Positions 32,448 to 40,547 of a stretch of DNA of 64,000 bases are shown piece by piece; the first letter of the stretch is position 1, and each line of letters starts with the position of its first letter. The DNA lies in assembly GCA_019745195.1 (NCBI GenBank), contig JAIETL010000005.1, positions 86,381-150,380 of the forward strand, given 5' to 3'. Below the pieces are notes generated by a model. That model was not told the origin of the DNA. It worked only from the letters and a program-made list of their open reading frames with translations, and made no database searches. The position numbers were made by a program, and so were the translations under genes. This DNA is from Beijerinckiaceae bacterium. Lineage in GTDB: Bacteria; Pseudomonadota; Alphaproteobacteria; Rhizobiales; Beijerinckiaceae.

Positions 32448-35426
32448 TCACGCCGCAGCGATCTGGCAAAGCGTGACCTTGCCTTCGTGCATCGCAGTCA
32501 CGGGGTCGTAGCCATAGGTGGTGACGGTGTTGACCGACTCGCCGAGCACGATCGGGTCGGTGCCCTTCGGGTAGTTCCCGCGCTGGTCCTGGCCCTGGTA
32601 GAAGCCGCCGAAGTGGAACGGCATGAAGGCCACGCCCTTGCCGACACGCTCAGTCACCAGCGCCTTGACGCGGGCTTTCGAGCCGTTCTCGGGGCCCGAC
32701 ACCCAGACGAACGCGCCGTCCCGGATGCCGCGCTCGCTTGCGTCCGCCGGGTTGATCTCGACGAACATGTCCTGCTGCAGCTCGGCCAGCCACTTGTTCG
32801 AGCGGGTCTCTTCGCCGCCACCCTCGTATTCGACGAGGCGGCCCGAGGTCAGCACGATCGGGAACGACTTGGCGACGCCCTTCTCCACTGCGGCCTTCTG
32901 CACCGAGGTGTGCAGGTTGGGGATGCGCAGCGTGCGCTCGTCGGGACGGGCCGGCCATTTGGCGACGAGATCGACGCGCGGCGAGTAGATCGGCTCGCGA
33001 TGGACCGGCACGGGGTCGGGCAGGTTCCAGGCGTTGGCGCGGGCCTTGCCGTTGCCATAGGGCACGCAGCCATGCTCCAGCGCAACGCGCTGGATGCCGC
33101 CCGAGAGGTCGTTCGCCCAGTTCACGGCGTCGATGTTGTTGCCGCCGATCCAGGAAATGGTCGCGATCTCGGCCGGCGTCAGGTCCTTGTCCCAGCCGAG
33201 CTTCTTCAGCGAGCCCATGGTGAACTCGGGGTATCCGTCCTTGATCTCCGAGTTCAGCGAGTAGGAGCCGTTCTCCGCCAGCATCGTGTCGTTGACCTTG
33301 CTGCCATCGGCGAGCGTGCGCTCGCGGGTCAGGCCGAAGCGCGGACGGAAGGTGCCGCCGCCATTCTTCGCCTCCAGCGAGGTGTTGTAGAGGATGTGCG
33401 TGCCGGGATGCTTGAACTCCGGCGTGCCCCAGCACGGCCAGGGCAGGCCGTAATAGTCGTTGGCGACGGGCGAGCCGGCCGCGCCGCGCAGTGAGACCAG
33501 GTCGAACTTGTCCTGGTTCGCCATGTGGAGCTTCAGGCGCTCCGGCGACTGGCCGGTATAACCGGTCGACCAGCCGCCCCTGTTGATCTCGCGCAGGATC
33601 GATTCAGGGCTCGGCTCGGCGCCGAACTTGCCCTGCACCATCTCGTAAGGCTTGAACATCGGCTCGGCGAAGCCGAGCTTCTGCGCCAGCCGGTAGATGA
33701 TCCAGTAATCGTTGGCGGACTCGAAGATCGGATCGACGACCTTCTCGCCCCACTGCACCGAGCGGTTGGAGCAGGTGCGCGAGCCCGAGCACTCGAACTG
33801 CGTCGCGGCCGGCAGGAGATAGGTGCCGTTCTTGCGCTGGCCCAGCGAGACGAAATTGGTCGGATGCGGATCGGCGACGACCAGCAGTTCCAGCTTCTCC
33901 AGCCCCTTCACGGCGTCGGGCATGCGCGGGATGGTGTTGCCGCCATGGCCCATGACGATCATGGCCTTGAGGTTGTCCTTCTGGTCGACCTGCTCGGCCG
34001 GCAGATTGGCCGCGTCGAACCAGCGGGTCGAGGTGTGGCCCGAGGTCTCCATATTGGCCTTGCGCGTGCGCGCCGGGCGGCCGCCCTTGGCGGGAACCTC
34101 GTCGAAGCGGGTGACGAAATAGTCGTAATCGACGTTCCAGACGCGCGCCCAATGCCGCCAGGCGCCCTCGACCAGCCCGTAATAGCAAGGCAGATTCGAG
34201 ATATCGAGGCCGAAATCGGTCGCGCCCTGCACGTTGCAGTGGCCGCGGAAGATGTTGGCGCCGTTGCCCATGCCGCCGACATTGCCGGTGGCCAGCAGCA
34301 GGTTGCAGATGGCGCGCACATTGGCCGTGCCGACCGAGTGCTGGGTCACGCCCATGCACCAGATGAAGGTGGCGGGCTTGACCTTGGCGAAGGTCTCCGC
34401 GGCGCGCTTCATCTGCGCCTCGGGCACGCCGGTGATGTCCTCGACCGTCTTGGGATCGTATTTCTCGACCTCCTTGCGGACATCGTCCATGCCGTGGACG
34501 CGCGCGGCCAGGAACGCCTTGTCCTCCCAGCCATTCTTGAAGATGTGCCACATCATGCCCCAGATCACCGCGATGTCGGTGCCCGAGCGGATGCGGATAT
34601 AATCGGTGGCGTGTGCGGCGGTGCGGGTCAGGCGCGGGTCGAAGACGATGACGTTGGCGCGCTGGACCTCCTTGCCCTCGAGGATGTGCTGCATCGAGAC
34701 GGGATGCGCCTCGGCGGCGTTGGACCCCATGAAGATGACGGTCTTCGAATTCCGGATGTCGTTGTAGGAATTCGTCATGGCGCCGTAGCCCCATGTGTTC
34801 GCGACGCCGGCGACCGTGGTCGAGTGGCAGATGCGTGCCTGATGGTCGACGTTGTTGGTGCCCCAGAAGGCCGCGAACTTGCGGAAGAGATACGCGCCCT
34901 CGTTGGAGAACTTGGCCGAGCCGAGCAGATAGACGGAATCCGCGCCGGACTTGGCCCGGATCTCCATCATCTTGTCGCCAATCTCGTTGATCGCGACATC
35001 CCAGGAGATGCGCTGCCACTGCCCGTCGACCAGCTTCATCGGGTACTTGATGCGGCGGTCGCCATGGGTGAGTTCGCGCACCGACGCGCCCTTGGCGCAG
35101 TGCGAACCCCGGTTGATCGGGCTTTCCCAGGCCGGCTCCTGGCCGACCCAGACGCCGTTGGCGACCTCGGCCTTGACCGTGCAGCCGACCGAGCAATGGG
35201 TGCAGATGTTCTTGACGACCTTGGTTCCGGTCGCGGGGCCGAAGGTCGCGGCTTCCGCCTTGCGGACCGAGCCGATGGTCAGCGAGCCGGCGACGGCTGC
35301 GCCGCCGGCGACGAGCCCCGAGCGCCGCAGGAAGGTGCGGCGGTCCATGACGCCCGATGACAGGCCGGCCATCGCCGCCTGGAGCTTGCCGCGCTGGATG
35401 TCGGCCGATTTGCGCTTGATGAGCAT
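32448..35426 (-). CDS. fdoG: Formate dehydrogenase alpha subunit, cysteine type, Tat-exported
   Basis: Catalytic subunit (992 aa) oxidising formate to CO2 at a bis-MGD molybdenum (or tungsten) centre. A Tat signal with MDRRTFLRRSG (Arg29-Arg30) and a hydrophobic stretch to about residue 60 directs it across the membrane folded. The [4Fe-4S] ligands are Cys75, Cys78, Cys82 and Cys110. The active-site residue is Cys200 followed by His201 (QARICHSTTV), where E. coli FdnG has selenocysteine, so no SelB machinery is needed. C-terminal molybdopterin-dinucleotide-binding blocks are present (LTSGRLVEYEGGG, WVSGPENGSKARVKALVT). It follows the small Tat protein gene by 13 bases. Confidence 0.96.
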   Translation of the reverse strand: MLIKRKSADIQRGKLQAAMAGLSSGVMDRRTFLRRSGLVAGGAAVAGSLTIGSVRKAEAATFGPATGTKVVKNICTHCSVGCTVKAEVANGVWVGQEPAWESPINRGSHCAKGASVRELTHGDRRIKYPMKLVDGQWQRISWDVAINEIGDKMMEIRAKSGADSVYLLGSAKFSNEGAYLFRKFAAFWGTNNVDHQARICHSTTVAGVANTWGYGAMTNSYNDIRNSKTVIFMGSNAAEAHPVSMQHILEGKEVQRANVIVFDPRLTRTAAHATDYIRIRSGTDIAVIWGMMWHIFKNGWEDKAFLAARVHGMDDVRKEVEKYDPKTVEDITGVPEAQMKRAAETFAKVKPATFIWCMGVTQHSVGTANVRAICNLLLATGNVGGMGNGANIFRGHCNVQGATDFGLDISNLPCYYGLVEGAWRHWARVWNVDYDYFVTRFDEVPAKGGRPARTRKANMETSGHTSTRWFDAANLPAEQVDQKDNLKAMIVMGHGGNTIPRMPDAVKGLEKLELLVVADPHPTNFVSLGQRKNGTYLLPAATQFECSGSRTCSNRSVQWGEKVVDPIFESANDYWIIYRLAQKLGFAEPMFKPYEMVQGKFGAEPSPESILREINRGGWSTGYTGQSPERLKLHMANQDKFDLVSLRGAAGSPVANDYYGLPWPCWGTPEFKHPGTHILYNTSLEAKNGGGTFRPRFGLTRERTLADGSKVNDTMLAENGSYSLNSEIKDGYPEFTMGSLKKLGWDKDLTPAEIATISWIGGNNIDAVNWANDLSGGIQRVALEHGCVPYGNGKARANAWNLPDPVPVHREPIYSPRVDLVAKWPARPDERTLRIPNLHTSVQKAAVEKGVAKSFPIVLTSGRLVEYEGGGEETRSNKWLAELQQDMFVEINPADASERGIRDGAFVWVSGPENGSKARVKALVTERVGKGVAFMPFHFGGFYQGQDQRGNYPKGTDPIVLGESVNTVTTYGYDPVTAMHEGKVTLCQIAAA

Positions 35427-35439
35427 GGGATCGCGCCTC

Positions 35440-35643
35440 TCAGTAACGGTTCGAGCGGTAGAAGGCCTTGACGTGGTCGCTTTCCTTGTAGCGCGCCCTC
35501 GTCTCGTCCTTGCCGGGGTCGACGGCCTGCGCCGGCGTCACCATGGCCGGCGCGACCGCGACGGTCGCGCCGGCGCCGAGCGCCTTGAAGAAGCTGCGGC
35601 GGTCGAAGGCCGATTTTTCGGTCTCTTTTGCCTTTTGCGACAT
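35440..35643 (-). CDS. Small Tat-signal protein of formate dehydrogenase operons
   Basis: A 67-residue protein with a Tat motif (FDRRSFFKALGAG), an Ala/Val stretch and a short tail ending in SDHVKAFYRSNRY. Such one-page proteins (TIGR02811-like formate dehydrogenase region Tat target, sometimes called FdhX) precede FDH alpha genes in many proteobacteria. GGAGA seven bases upstream supports the ATG at 35643. It may act as a periplasmic or membrane-bound extra subunit; this is inference. Confidence 0.88.
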   Translation of the reverse strand: MSQKAKETEKSAFDRRSFFKALGAGATVAVAPAMVTPAQAVDPGKDETRARYKESDHVKAFYRSNRY

Positions 35644-35669
35644 GGTCGTTTCTCCAGCGTCGAATGCGG

Positions 35670-36479
35670 TCACGACGGCAGCCTCGCGGCTTCCGTCTCG
35701 ATGGCGATGAACAGGCTGCCGATGCGGCCCACGGTCCGATAGAAATTGGAGGCCCTGGCGACTTCGAGATCGGCGAAGAAGCGCTCGGCCCAGGGCGCGA
35801 GATGGCGGGCGAAGAACCCGTCGGCGTCGACGTCCTCGGCCACGAAGACGCCGCGCAGCAGATGCGCGGTGATGTCCATCAGGATGGCGATGTGGTCTTC
35901 CGGCTCGCCGGCGCGCTCGGCCCGCGCGATGCCGAGCTTGCCCATGTCCTCGCGAACCAGCGCCAGAGGCTTCTCGTGCAGAAAGCCGGTCAGGTAATAG
36001 GAGGCGTAGGGCAGAAGCTCGCCACGCCCGACGCCGACGAAGAGCTCGAAGAACTCGTCGCGGACCGCCTCGGGCGTGGTCTGGGCCGCGGCCTCGGCCA
36101 GCGCGATATGGGCCAGCCCGAGCGGCGTGCCGTCGCCCTGCAGCCCCTGCAGCGCCGCCAGCGTCTCGGCCGTCGGCGAACGCCAGAGCAGCGCGCCGAT
36201 CAGTTCGAACTCGCTGGCGCGGGCTTCGTCGATCGGGTCGATGTCGGGGGCGGCCTCGGTATTCAACAGGATGGGCTCATGGGTTGGAGAGGCGAGGGGA
36301 TAGAGGTCCGGCCGCAATTCGCTGCGCGAGACGCCCGTCAGCGCCTCCACCGAGAGCACGCGATCGGCAGGCACCCGCTTCCAGCTTGAAATGGCCGGCT
36401 GCGACACGCCGACACTGCGGGCGAGCGCTCTCACGCCGCCGGCCGCGCCGATTGCCCTGTCGAGTGCCGGATCCCGCAT
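35670..36479 (-). CDS. Cro/YdaS-type DNA-binding domain fused to TorD-like chaperone
   Basis: A 269-residue two-domain protein. Residues 1-60 are a Cro/YdaS-like helix-turn-helix (LDRAIGAAGGVRALARSVGV then SQPAISSWKRVPADRVLSVE, ending ELRPDLYP). From about residue 85 it is a TorD/DmsD-type all-helical chaperone: ASEFELIGALLWRSPTAETL, EFFELFVGVGRGELLPYASYYLTG and EDHIAILMDITAHLLRG. TorD proteins bind Tat signals of molybdoenzymes and guard cofactor loading. It lies just before the Tat protein and FDH alpha genes, so its client is probably FdoG. The DNA-binding part could let chaperone occupancy control transcription. Start chosen at 36479. Confidence 0.88.
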   Translation of the reverse strand: MRDPALDRAIGAAGGVRALARSVGVSQPAISSWKRVPADRVLSVEALTGVSRSELRPDLYPLASPTHEPILLNTEAAPDIDPIDEARASEFELIGALLWRSPTAETLAALQGLQGDGTPLGLAHIALAEAAAQTTPEAVRDEFFELFVGVGRGELLPYASYYLTGFLHEKPLALVREDMGKLGIARAERAGEPEDHIAILMDITAHLLRGVFVAEDVDADGFFARHLAPWAERFFADLEVARASNFYRTVGRIGSLFIAIETEAARLPS

Positions 36480-36544
36480 GGTCCGCGTCGTTCCCCTGAG
36501 CCAACTCGCGGCGTTCGATCGCCGCTGCCGTTTTTTAGAGCAGT

Positions 36545-36584
36545 GATAATGAGCGCTTATCGCTTGAAAATACAACTATTCCAA
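36545..36584 (-). promoter_or_regulatory. Candidate promoter and operator of the formate dehydrogenase genes
   Basis: AT-rich segment in the 112-base gap between the DUF3306 and Cro-TorD genes. On the minus strand TTGGAA (36579-36584) stands 17 bases before GATAAG (36556-36561), a four-of-six match to each sigma-70 box. The dyad GATAA-N7-TTATC (36545-36561) overlaps the -10 box and could bind the adjacent Cro-type domain. No other region of the operon looks like this. Confidence 0.42.
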
Positions 36585-36591
36585 ACTGAAT

Positions 36592-37314
36592 TCAGACTGG
36601 CATCGCGCCACCGCCGCGTTTGCGAATCCGCACGGCCGGCGGGTCCGACGGCGCCGAATTTTGCGCTGCAGCATAAACGCCATCGACTGGAATCGCCGCT
36701 TTTTCGCCGCTTTTCAGCTCGCCGGCAGCGTCGCCCGTCAACCTGACGCTCTCGATGTCAGGGTCTTCGGCCACGTCTTGTTGCGGCGCAGCATCGTCAT
36801 TGCGACTTTCGTCGTAGTTCACATTCTGGTGCGGCATGCTGTCGCCGGTTGCCTCGGCAACCATCGGATCGGGCGTTTCCGGCTTCGGCGTCTCGCCGAA
36901 GATGCCACGCACCATCGCCGCGACATCGTCCGATTCCGTCAGCGGGCCATAGCCCGGAGCGCCGCCGGGGATGTTCCATTCCAGCGCATAGTCGCGCGCC
37001 GGATTTTCGAACCCGGCGATGAACGGGTCGCTCTCCCAGGCCCGGCGCAGCGCGGCAAGCTTCCAGCTCTCGGGCACGTTCTGCTTCAGCCAGTGGGCGA
37101 CGTCGAAATCCTTGTCGATCAGATCGAGCGAAGGTGGCTCGATCATTTCGGGCTCGGGCGCGGGCTCGATGGCGGTAGCTTCTGCCGGCGGTGCGGCCGG
37201 AGCGTCGGGCGTCGGAGCGGTTGCAGGTTTCTCAGCCAGCGCCTCGCGCTTGCGGCGCGACCAGCGCGTCAGGAAGCCGCCGTCATCCTCCTCGCCATCG
37301 CCGCGCGGAGCCAT
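36592..37314 (-). CDS. DUF3306 domain protein
   Basis: Acidic, Pro/Ala-rich protein (240 aa). The family signature is the N-terminal FLTRWSRRKREA block (residues 14-25), then a conserved DFDVAHWLKQNVPESWKLAALRRAW region near 70-92. The C-terminal half is low-complexity. DUF3306 genes accompany DUF3305 and formate dehydrogenase genes in proteobacteria; the role is unknown, with assembly or regulation possible. The start overlaps the DUF3305 stop by one base. Confidence 0.88.
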   Translation of the reverse strand: MAPRGDGEEDDGGFLTRWSRRKREALAEKPATAPTPDAPAAPPAEATAIEPAPEPEMIEPPSLDLIDKDFDVAHWLKQNVPESWKLAALRRAWESDPFIAGFENPARDYALEWNIPGGAPGYGPLTESDDVAAMVRGIFGETPKPETPDPMVAEATGDSMPHQNVNYDESRNDDAAPQQDVAEDPDIESVRLTGDAAGELKSGEKAAIPVDGVYAAAQNSAPSDPPAVRIRKRGGGAMPV

Positions 37315-37829
37315 CAGCCGTCCTCCCCGCGCCGCGGGCCGGCCTCCGGACGCGGTCCGCCGCCCTTGCGCGGGTCGTGCTCCTGGCGCTTGCGCTTGAT
37401 GAATTCGCGCTCGACATGGTGCGCGTCGAAGAAGGCGAGCACCTGCTCGGCGATTCGTGCCGGCATCGGCAGCGCCTCGACGATGTCGCCGACATTCTCG
37501 CAGTAGTCCTCGCCCTCGAATGGGTCGGCCGTGACGCCGACCAGCTCCAGCTCGGGCTCGATTCCGGTCGGCCTCACCGCCACCCAGAGCTTGGCCCGGC
37601 CGGCCTGAAAGTTCTCGCGGAAATGGGCGGTGTCGACCGAGTGCAGCGTCAGCACGGCCGGCCCAAGATAAAAGCTCGTCCGGTCCGGCTCCCGCTTCAG
37701 CTCGGTCCAGGGCGCGAGCGCGGGCGGCTCGGGCAGCACGGCGAGCGGCGTCCAGGCATGGTCGGCCCAGGGCGAGTCGATCCTGCGCCGTTCGACGACG
37801 ATGCCGACCTCGATGTACTGCTCGGCCAT
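37314..37829 (-). CDS. DUF3305 domain protein
   Basis: Small cytoplasmic protein (171 aa) beginning IEVGIVVERRRIDSPWADHAW, which marks DUF3305. The middle carries FYLGPAVLTLHSVDTAHFREN; the C-terminus is basic and disordered. Members occur next to DUF3306 in formate dehydrogenase loci. It shares the last base of its stop with the start of the DUF3306 gene, so the two are translated together and may work as a pair. No biochemical function is known to me. Confidence 0.88.
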   Translation of the reverse strand: MAEQYIEVGIVVERRRIDSPWADHAWTPLAVLPEPPALAPWTELKREPDRTSFYLGPAVLTLHSVDTAHFRENFQAGRAKLWVAVRPTGIEPELELVGVTADPFEGEDYCENVGDIVEALPMPARIAEQVLAFFDAHHVEREFIKRKRQEHDPRKGGGPRPEAGPRRGEDG

Positions 37830-37839
37830 GCCAGCCTCC

Positions 37840-38850
37840 TCAATGCGTCAGGGCGGGATCTGCGAGCGGCAGTCCCGCCACGAGGTTCTGCGGTTTCATG
37901 CGCAGGATTTTATCCTCCGACATCGCCATCAGTAGATAGATCGGCGCACCCTTGGCGGCCGGCAGCACCTGCGCCTCGGCGGGCAACGTCAGCCGGTAGA
38001 GCGCCAGCAGCCGCGAGGCCGCATCCTCCGCCATCGTCTGCCCCTGCCAGAGCGCGTTGCCGATTGCGGTCGCCTCCGCATCGAGGCCGACGAACCAGCG
38101 CCAGTCGGCATCCTTGACGCTCTCGACCGGCTCGATCGTCGCCTCAAAACCGTGGATCGCGCGCAGCCAGTGCCGCAGCGCTTCGCCCAAAGCCGCGCGG
38201 CCCGATGGATTGCCGCCGAGATCGAGCACCATGTCGAACCCGTCCGAGCGCTGCCAGTAGTGATCGGCATTGGCGGTCTTCAGGATGTCGAGCGAGGTCA
38301 CCGCCGGGCCGCCCAGCATGGCGAGCAGCGGCGAGGCGTGCCGGTCGGCCTCGTGCCCCTCGATGATCTCGGCGTCGGCGAGCAGGATGGTGTTCTCGTG
38401 GAAGGTGACGCGCTGCGGGCGGAACAGACACTCGGCCGCCCGCACCACGAATGGGTCGTGGACCGCATCGAGCGCGCCGCGCAGGATCACATGGACGAGC
38501 TGGTCGAGAAACAGCGGCGGGATGCCGGCGACGCCCTGGCGGATCAGCGCCGCGTAAGCCGCCTCCAGCGTCGGGTGAGCGTTGAGCCGGTCGCGCCAGC
38601 CCAGCATGAAGCGCCAGTTCTCGCGCGCATCCTCATCCGCGATCGCGGCAATCTCGGCTTTGGAGATATCGGCCTGCGGCTGTTCCATCAGCTTCGCATG
38701 CAGGGCGCGCTCGGCGTCGCAGGCCTCCTCGGGCGGCAGCAGCTCCGGCCGCGCCAGATAAGCCTTGAGGAAGTCGTCGGTGACCGCGAGCCCGCCACTG
38801 GGCGCGCGGTCAAGCAGAAGATGGCCGGATGTGGCCCAGAAATGCGTCAT
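37840..38850 (-). CDS. DUF6352 family protein
   Basis: Cytoplasmic protein of 336 aa starting MTHFWATSGHLLLDR, matching DUF6352, a family I know only from formate dehydrogenase neighbourhoods of Hyphomicrobiales. Helical N-terminal half; no catalytic motif, metal-binding cysteine cluster or nucleotide site is evident. A single Cys pair (EEACDAE and AAECLF) is far apart. The start overlaps the stop of the DUF6505 gene by ATGA and the end lies ten bases before DUF3305, so it is part of one operon. Confidence 0.82.
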   Translation of the reverse strand: MTHFWATSGHLLLDRAPSGGLAVTDDFLKAYLARPELLPPEEACDAERALHAKLMEQPQADISKAEIAAIADEDARENWRFMLGWRDRLNAHPTLEAAYAALIRQGVAGIPPLFLDQLVHVILRGALDAVHDPFVVRAAECLFRPQRVTFHENTILLADAEIIEGHEADRHASPLLAMLGGPAVTSLDILKTANADHYWQRSDGFDMVLDLGGNPSGRAALGEALRHWLRAIHGFEATIEPVESVKDADWRWFVGLDAEATAIGNALWQGQTMAEDAASRLLALYRLTLPAEAQVLPAAKGAPIYLLMAMSEDKILRMKPQNLVAGLPLADPALTH

Positions 38851-39419
38851 GAGGCCAAAGTCTTTCTCAAATCCTGGGTCTTGCTCAAATTCAGCAGGTC
38901 GACCTCCTCGGCCGGCCCCTCCTCGCCCTCGACCTCGAGGAACTCGAAGGCGCGAAAACCTTCGCTGTCATGACTGGCACGGGGCGTCAGCGTGCGGAAG
39001 CGCTCGCGGATTTCGCCATCCTCGAGGCTGCGGTGCAAGGCCAGCAGCGTCTGTGCCGGATGGTCGCAAAGCGAGGCCGCGAAAGCGATCTCGCCTTCGG
39101 CCGCCGCGCGGGCGGAAGCGAGATCGGGCGCGCCGAGCTTGTCGACGAGCTGCGCGGCAAGCTGCGCGACCGCCGCCTCGCGTTCGTCCTCGCTCGCCTC
39201 GGTCACGACCGCCAGCGTGCTCCAGCCGAAGCTGCCGATGCCGAGAAAGCCGGAGCGGAACGCGACCCGACCCTTGGCGTCGAGCCCCTCGATCCGTGCC
39301 GGATCGAACAGGAAGGAACCCGTCACGAGCCATTCGCCGGGTTCCGCCGCGCGGCGAAACACCAGCGTGTCGGAGGGGTCGAGCCGGATGGCGCGAGGCA
39401 ATTTCAGGGGGAAGACCAT
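38847..39419 (-). CDS. DUF6505 family protein
   Basis: Protein of 190 aa beginning MVFPLKLPRAIRLDPSDTLVF and containing GEWLVTGSFLFDP and FRSGFLGIGSFGWSTLAVV. It fits DUF6505, again a family linked to formate dehydrogenase loci. Probably soluble; function unknown. Overlaps DUF6352 by four bases. The gap upstream to the ligase-like gene is filled by palindromic element A copy 3. Confidence 0.82.
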   Translation of the reverse strand: MVFPLKLPRAIRLDPSDTLVFRRAAEPGEWLVTGSFLFDPARIEGLDAKGRVAFRSGFLGIGSFGWSTLAVVTEASEDEREAAVAQLAAQLVDKLGAPDLASARAAAEGEIAFAASLCDHPAQTLLALHRSLEDGEIRERFRTLTPRASHDSEGFRAFEFLEVEGEEGPAEEVDLLNLSKTQDLRKTLAS

Positions 39420-39432
39420 GTTCAGGCTCTAC

Positions 39433-39520
39433 CCGTCATTGCGAGCGAAGCGAAGCAATCCAGGGGGTTCGCGCAATCCCTCTGGATTGCTTCGTCGGCT
39501 GCGCCTCCTCGCAATGACGG
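39433..39520. repeat. Palindromic element A, copy 3
   Basis: CCGTCATTGCGAGCGAAGCG, AAGCAATCCAG, a loop, and the complement CTGGATTGCTT with CTCGCAATGACGG. Lies inside the formate dehydrogenase maturation operon between the ligase-like gene and DUF6505. Confidence 0.92.
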
Positions 39521-39528
39521 AAAGCGGC

Positions 39529-40272
39529 TCACAGCTTCGGCCCGCCGCTGTCGCGGTCGAGCCAGTCGGCGCGGGCCAGCGCCTCGACAAGGCTGCGCTT
39601 CTCCGTGTCGGCTTGCGAGGTCGCGACGAGGTCGCCATCGGGCTCGATGCCGTGGCGCGTGCCGACGACCTTGTCGAGACGGTCGAGCCAGCGCCTGGCG
39701 GTCGCCTTGGGGCCGTCGCCCTGCCACTGCGTCACGCCCAGCATCAGGTGCCGCGAAAAGGATTCGATCAGATCGACCGCATCGACCTCCTCGAACCCTT
39801 CCTCCGCCATGCCGACGCCGGTCTGGCCCATCGCGAACGGGCTCATCGTCGTGGCCCGCAGCATCGCGCCGAACACCAGCCAGTCCGGCACGGCGTCCTC
39901 CGCGCAGCCGTCGGGCCAGGCCAGTCGGCCGCCGCCGATCAGGCCGAGATCGTAGACCAGCGCGTCCGGCCAGCGGAACAGGATCGGCCGCTCGGGCGGA
40001 CAATGCACCGCGAGCGCGTCGGCAAGCGCGTTCATGGCGAGGTAATGCGCCAGCCGCGCCTCGCGCAGGGGAGCGTCCGGCTCCAGCACCACGGCGAACT
40101 CGACGATGTCGAAGCGCCGCGCCCAGACCAGCGTCGCGGCCCCGGCGTCGCCAGCGATCGCCTGCGCATGGGCGAAGGCGTCGCCCGATTCGCGCAGCGT
40201 CACGAGCGTGAAGCCGGGCGGCAGCACCGGCTCGCGCCTGAGATCGTCTGAGCGCCGGACAGTCACGGCCAT
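39529..40272 (-). CDS. Biotin/lipoate-protein-ligase-like protein
   Basis: Protein of 247 aa with the fold signature of the biotin/lipoate A/B ligase family, second subgroup: PPGFTLVTLRESGDAFAHA, ATLVWARRFDIVEFAVVLEPD, RWPDALVYDLGLIGGGRLAW. It is the first gene of the formate dehydrogenase accessory operon, an odd place for a lipoylation enzyme; it may act on another cofactor or be non-catalytic. The conserved RRFDxVEFAVVLEP block differs from the GRGR loop of BirA. Start at 40272; an element E copy follows directly upstream. Confidence 0.82.
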   Translation of the reverse strand: MAVTVRRSDDLRREPVLPPGFTLVTLRESGDAFAHAQAIAGDAGAATLVWARRFDIVEFAVVLEPDAPLREARLAHYLAMNALADALAVHCPPERPILFRWPDALVYDLGLIGGGRLAWPDGCAEDAVPDWLVFGAMLRATTMSPFAMGQTGVGMAEEGFEEVDAVDLIESFSRHLMLGVTQWQGDGPKATARRWLDRLDKVVGTRHGIEPDGDLVATSQADTEKRSLVEALARADWLDRDSGGPKL

Positions 40273-40288
40273 GACGCCGCTCCACGCG

Positions 40289-40394
40289 ATCCCTCATCCT
40301 GAGGAGCAAGCGCAGCTTGCGTCTCGAAGGATGCTCCAGCGCGCACTGGACGATCCTTCGAGACGCCGCTGCGCGGCTCCCCAGGATGAGGGAT
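40289..40394. repeat. Palindromic element E, copy 2
   Basis: Ends ATCCCTCATCCTGAGGAGC and near complement, side hairpins GCAAGC-GCA-GCTTGC and GCCGC-TGC-GCGGC, inner stem GTCTCGAAGGAT / ATCCTTCGAGAC. It lies between the divergent ligase-like and polyferredoxin genes, where promoters are expected. Confidence 0.9.
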
Positions 40395-40547
40395 TCGGGC
40401 CTTCATGTGTAATTTCTCCCCAAAGCCGCGACGAAAGGCGCGGCGTTTGTTTCTTTTGAACCTCTCCAATTCCATATATGCGTTGAAATCCGCAAGAGAG
40501 ACGAAAAGACGCTCTCCCGGCCTCTGCTCCCAAGGACGCGACCGCCC

